Source: CAZIBG01 sp964536985 (GTDB lineage Bacteria; Patescibacteriota; Saccharimonadia; Saccharimonadales; AWTP1-31). Taken from it: a DNA stretch of 25,709 nucleotides. The notes under the pieces are model-generated. The model was given only the letters and a program-made list of their open reading frames with translations, was not told the DNA's origin and did no database searches. The stretch covers positions 1-25,709 of the forward strand of contig CAZIBG010000014.1 of NCBI GenBank assembly GCA_964536985.1, read 5' to 3'. Each line of letters begins with the position of its first letter. The first letter of the stretch is position 1. Made by a program: the position numbers and the translations under genes. This document shows positions 23,301 through 25,709 of this stretch, in pieces.

Positions 23301-25709
23301 TGTCGGACTGATTTCTGAATACCGAAGGACCAGTGAACATACCCGAGAAATTCATAGTACCAGACTGGAATGGCGTTAGTGTAGAACCAATTTCTACCTG
23401 CATTGCGTCCAGGAAGAATACTCGTGAAGTTGCGTCTGTCTGTCGGAAGTATGCAATGCGAGCCACGCTTGCTGGTGTGGTAAACGTACAGCTATAACGC
23501 TGCCACAAAGCAGTAGATACTGTCTGACCCGTCAAACAGCTTGTGAATGTTGTGTTGTCGGTGTACCCCATCTCGAATGTACTAAAGTTTGACCCACTCG
23601 CTTTAACATGAGCCGACAATGTATATGTGGTGTTAGGGGTAAGGCTAGTCCAGATCTGTCGAACACCGTCATTTGCGGCAGCCGTTGTCGCTACTCTTAA
23701 ACTACCTATTCCAGAATATTGTTCTGCGGTACTCCGGGTGAGCGCAGCTGAACCCAATGCAGAAACGCCTCCGGTTCCAGTGTCAAAGTTCGAAACCGTT
23801 CCAAACAGGTTTGTGCCTGCCGATGGATTAACAATAAGCGGAGTGGAGTTTTGGGTTACATCGCCAACAGTTAGACTACCGCCATTATAAACATTACCGC
23901 CAATATACTGCGAGAATGCTCCACCGCCAGACACAGTTAGCGCAGCGTTTGACGCTGCACTCACCGATAAACTTCCTACCGATGCCAAAGAGAATCCGTT
24001 CGAAACAGACGCAGAGCCAAGACCTACATTAGAAAGTGAGAATATATTTGTTCCGGTAGCATTTTGGAGAGAAAATGCAGTATTTGAGTTTGATGGGGTG
24101 CGAATAGCAACCGGCGAGTTAATCACGCCATTTAATTGTATAGTTCCTTGTTGAAAAGCAGTATTGGTAGTTCCCGGCTCAACTTGGACGGCGTCAACAT
24201 AAAAGCTTCTAGCGGTTGCATCCGTCTGTCGGATACCAATAAATCGAGTGCCCGAGACCGATGCAGCCGTTGTAAATGTACATGTATAACGAGTCCAACC
24301 ACCAGTTATGACAACTAGATTATTACTACAATTTGACTGCGTACTACCATTGTTAGTAAATGTAATCTGCATGGCGCCCCATTGTGCTACATTAACCCGA
24401 GAATAAAATGATACAGCATACGAAGTATTAGCTGCGAACTGGTAGTCGTACTTTACGCCATCATTTGCGGCAGCAGTGGTTGTTACGAGCATTGAACTTG
24501 GGCCGATATACTGGTCTGCGGTTGATCGAGATACTGATGCACTACCAAGGGTCGACCAACCGGATGTATCGGTATCAAAACTAGGGTTAGTAATAATGTT
24601 TGGAGTATTCTGACCCACACCCAAAAGAGTTGCCCCACCACCTGATGTTACCTGTAAGATGTCAGCCACCTGCGCGGTGGAACCCTGGATAGTGGCGGTT
24701 GCATTGTTGGCGTCAGCCGATTTGATGTTCATGTTGGCGGTTTGGACGCTCGTACCGTTTTGGATGTAGTTGCCGGAGCCACTGCCCTGAGCAAAATTAC
24801 AGTTATTACTCGCGTCACAGACTTGATTTGCTCCTTGGTAGATAGCCCCGCTGCTGGTGATCTTTGCCACTATGTTATCGTTGCTATCGCGTGCCTGCAG
24901 TAGGTCGGCCGTCTGACCAGCTGCCCCCTGAACAATAGCAACCACACTGCTGTTAGTTGCCGACTGAATGTTCATGTTGGCGGTTTGGACGGTCAGACCA
25001 TTCTGTAGATAATTGCTACTACCCGAACTTGGAGCACAAGTTGCAGTTGGACCACAAATAGCTACACCGTTAATCCGGTAACTACTGCCATTTGTGATGT
25101 TGATGTCGCCGTTAACATCCAAGGTGTAGCCGGCAGTCGCCTGACCAATAGCAATCCTGGTGTTACTAGTGTCGGCGACGAATAGGTTACTGGCCGCAGC
25201 ATTTTGGATACGGAAGGCGGTCGTTGAATCTCCGGCATTCCGGAATAAGTTGGCTGCAGTAAAAGTTTGGGTTCCATTTAGCTTTGCTAGGTTAGCATCG
25301 TTACTCAGATTGGCGCTGCTGATCTGTGTGCCACTGACCTGGAATTGACCGGTGGTGCTTACGTTACCACTGGCATCAATTTTGGCGATAACATTGTTGC
25401 TGGCGTCGCGCGCCTGTAGTAAGTCGGCCGTCTGACTCGATTTAAGCTTGAGTACTGCCGTTGGCGTGCTATTGCTGGTTGATTCGATATTAAAGTTCGC
25501 GGCAGACTGCGTAGCTGTACCATTTTGAATATAGAATCCGGACTGACCGCTAGCGGCACAGCCATTGCTGTCACAGACTAAGTTACCGCCAACGCGCAGT
25601 CCAGTAGCAGAGTTGATGTCGCCATTAACATCCAAGGTGTAGCCGGCAGTTGCCTGACCAATGGCTACGCGGTTATTGGTAGAGTCTGCCGTAAAGACAT
25701 TGTTTGACC
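20389..25709 (-). CDS. Giant modular extracellular repeat protein (5' end beyond window)
   Basis: At least 1770 residues are visible; the frame is open through the last base ('SNNVFTADSTNNRVAIGQ' precedes the first in-window TTG), so no start is seen here. The protein is built from recurring units: 'TAFRIQNAA..NLFVADT.N.RIAIGQATAGYTLDV' linkers; 'NMNIQSA....VAIVQGA..QTADLLQA' linkers; short 'VCDS.GC' cysteine loops; and four carbohydrate-binding-like beta-sandwich modules. The C-terminal about 110 residues ('GHIISAG...VVLTPSSEDAA', ending 'YAWTYHVIQ') match a terminal domain I associate with giant CPR surface proteins; it resembles phage tail-fibre ends. Cysteine pairs and composition (Thr, Ser, Asn, Ala, Gly) indicate life outside the cell. 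Likely a host-contact adhesin or surface fibre. Binding partner unknown. Confidence 0.85.
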   Translation of the reverse strand, partial: SNNVFTADSTNNRVAIGQATAGYTLDVNGDINSATGLRVGGNLVCDSNGCAASGQSGFYIQNGTATQSAANFNIESTSNSTPTAVLKLKSSQTADLLQARDASNNVIAKIDASGNVSTTGQFQVSGTQISSANLSNDANLAKLNGTQTFTAANLFRNAGDSTTAFRIQNAAASNLFVADTSNTRIAIGQATAGYTLDVNGDINITNGSSYRINGVAICGPTATCAPSSGSSNYLQNGLTVQTANMNIQSATNSSVVAIVQGAAGQTADLLQARDSNDNIVAKITSSGAIYQGANQVCDASNNCNFAQGSGSGNYIQNGTSVQTANMNIKSADANNATATIQGSTAQVADILQVTSGGGATLLGVGQNTPNIITNPSFDTDTSGWSTLGSASVSRSTADQYIGPSSMLVTTTAAANDGVKYDYQFAANTSYAVSFYSRVNVAQWGAMQITFTNNGSTQSNCSNNLVVITGGWTRYTCTFTTAASVSGTRFIGIRQTDATARSFYVDAVQVEPGTTNTAFQQGTIQLNGVINSPVAIRTPSNSNTAFSLQNATGTNIFSLSNVGLGSASVSNGFSLASVGSLSVSAASNAALTVSGGGAFSQYIGGNVYNGGSLTVGDVTQNSTPLIVNPSAGTNLFGTVSNFDTGTGGVSALGSAALTRSTAEQYSGIGSLRVATTAAANDGVRQIWTSLTPNTTYTLSAHVKASGSNFSTFEMGYTDNTTFTSCLTGQTVSTALWQRYSCTFTTPASVARIAYFRQTDATSRVFFLDAMQVEIGSTLTPFQSGTMNFSGMFTGPSVFRNQSDTTTAFQIQNNAGTSNLFVADTYNNRIAIGKATSGYALDVAGDINSDTAIRVGGNQVCDSTGCVTSSTSGIKNQTTTQTANMNIQSASTTQPTAVIQGANAQTADILQVKDGTSAGNTLFAVNQTTSNLISNPSFEVDTAGWSPKGSATISRSTAQKLYGDASLAIAFTGANGDGATFAYNLAPATSYTLSMSVYMTAVGQYTNPIYSSDGTTQTGCATYVGTANTWQRFVCGFTTSSVSGATYIGLSKSFASAGTAYIDGVQLEAGTSGTNFQQGQISLNGVVNSQTVYRNSTNSNTAFQIQNSAGANVLIADTVNSRICIASCQTSTPAMILDGSGLNFSNISNSSTKITQTNNGLQFGIGNGGFSGVQIAGNSGYTGNLFNIQSGANSSAILNVTQNNANLLVNPSFDTNTTGWTNLNSTTLTRTTAETYSGPAGLAVGPTAATGDGVRQSYSLATNTNYAFSFYVKGTSAFSTLEAGYVVGSTYTSCATAQAVTTGWNRISCTFTTPASWGGTPSMYVRQTDATARTFYVDAFQLETGSVRTNYSLGSISLNGTVTSPTVFQNQSNSTTAFQVQNAAGTNILNVNTAGSSATIGSGLVLSDTGITKNSSGTLNISTGLSGGGIAISAASANGTTITGLTGGSTAINILRVGSENTSNISNTAGTSTGITVNPIFQPVTGNGNFIGVNISPTIFQTGSATGDYTALQIRPTVTAATGTNQLLIDAGTVANPGQLTMLSTGEFKLKNATNSTAAFQVQNSAAASIFQVDTTNSRVGIGNASPGNLLSVGALTLADPDAQLAVGTGGDSKKGIVIQAVAGQTADFFQAQDSTGAVLASIDPEGNLAVRNVTVSGHIISAGPVPTMELVGTATGTAPISQIFGTDVAGVVVLAADVDGTGSGAFIHVTFAEQYTGIPMVVLTPSSEDAAILTGSSAVYAYGDPDGAGFTIAVGPGGLPTNVPYAWTYHVIQ
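21610..24610 (-). repeat. Four tandem carbohydrate-binding-like modules within the giant protein
   Basis: Copies begin (minus strand) near 24605, 23820, 22920 and 22095, spaced about 790-900 bases. Each runs from 'N.(I/L)(T/S/V)NPSF..DT.GW' (the second copy degenerate) through 'S.T..T..' and 'W.R..C.FTT' to 'FY(V/L)DA.Q(V/L)E.G', then 'G.I.LNG'. Each has two cysteines in matching places, a likely disulfide. The pattern fits CBM4/9-like beta sandwiches. Confidence 0.7.

Noticed and set aside
20389..25709. Prophage tail-fibre region, because of the fibre-like repeats and terminal domain
   Set aside because: No other phage gene is nearby, neighbours are chromosomal, and CBM-like modules with the terminal domain are typical of CPR surface proteins.
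20389..25709. CRISPR array or DNA-level tandem repeat, from recurring short sequences
   Set aside because: Repeats follow codon frame, vary in length and sequence, and encode protein modules; no constant repeat with unique spacers.

Overview
The window looks like chromosomal DNA of a Candidate Phyla Radiation bacterium (Patescibacteria), most likely Candidatus Saccharibacteria. The grounds are: a small conserved 'GVTYYLNSK...LRGG' protein (7569-7766), a shortened MutY without Fe-S cysteines, a very large modular surface protein with the C-terminal domain often seen in this group, very tight gene packing, and apparently leaderless genes. The phylum call rests on family recognition and was not tested by search. 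TAA, TAG and TGA all end clear genes (TGA at 5120, 8696 and 17655), so the standard bacterial code applies. No rRNA, tRNA, insertion sequence, prophage or CRISPR array was seen, and no gene-free stretch exceeds about 200 bases.

Left part (1-7500). A Crp/Fnr-type regulator, damaged or cut at its N-terminus, converges on a newly noted 45-residue basic ORF (562-699, minus). A minus-strand block follows: a stand-alone receiver protein (5120-5494) next to a 1431-residue membrane protein (752-5047). The latter joins a signal peptide, two GLUG-repeat ectodomains split by an FN3 domain, membrane segments and an intact HATPase domain, but has no recognisable phosphoacceptor histidine. Upstream are a tRNA-dihydrouridine synthase and two acidic hypothetical proteins.

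Middle (7500-15700). A small conserved protein has its own strong promoter, Shine-Dalgarno (SD) and terminator. Then come a two-winged-helix putative regulator, a membrane protein overlapping an MFS transporter, murC and an MscS-type channel on plus, a coupled pair of exported/membrane proteins, and an operon of two tiny membrane proteins plus mutY.

Right part (15700-25709). A membrane-anchored beta-propeller protein is preceded by a 26-residue single-helix ORF (17578-17658) overlapping a type-2 malate/lactate dehydrogenase homologue with an altered active-site block. That gene follows an unrecognised gene, and both diverge from a TrmB-type regulator across a 74-base region carrying a direct repeat with 20-base pitch. 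The rest is the 3' part of a giant modular surface protein that runs off the window.

Two themes stand out. First, genes that begin transcription units often carry a -10 box 6-9 bases before the start codon and no SD, while genes inside operons carry SDs: a sign of widespread leaderless transcription. Second, much coding capacity goes to cell-surface or envelope proteins and a sensor-like pair, which suits an episymbiont that interacts with a host cell.
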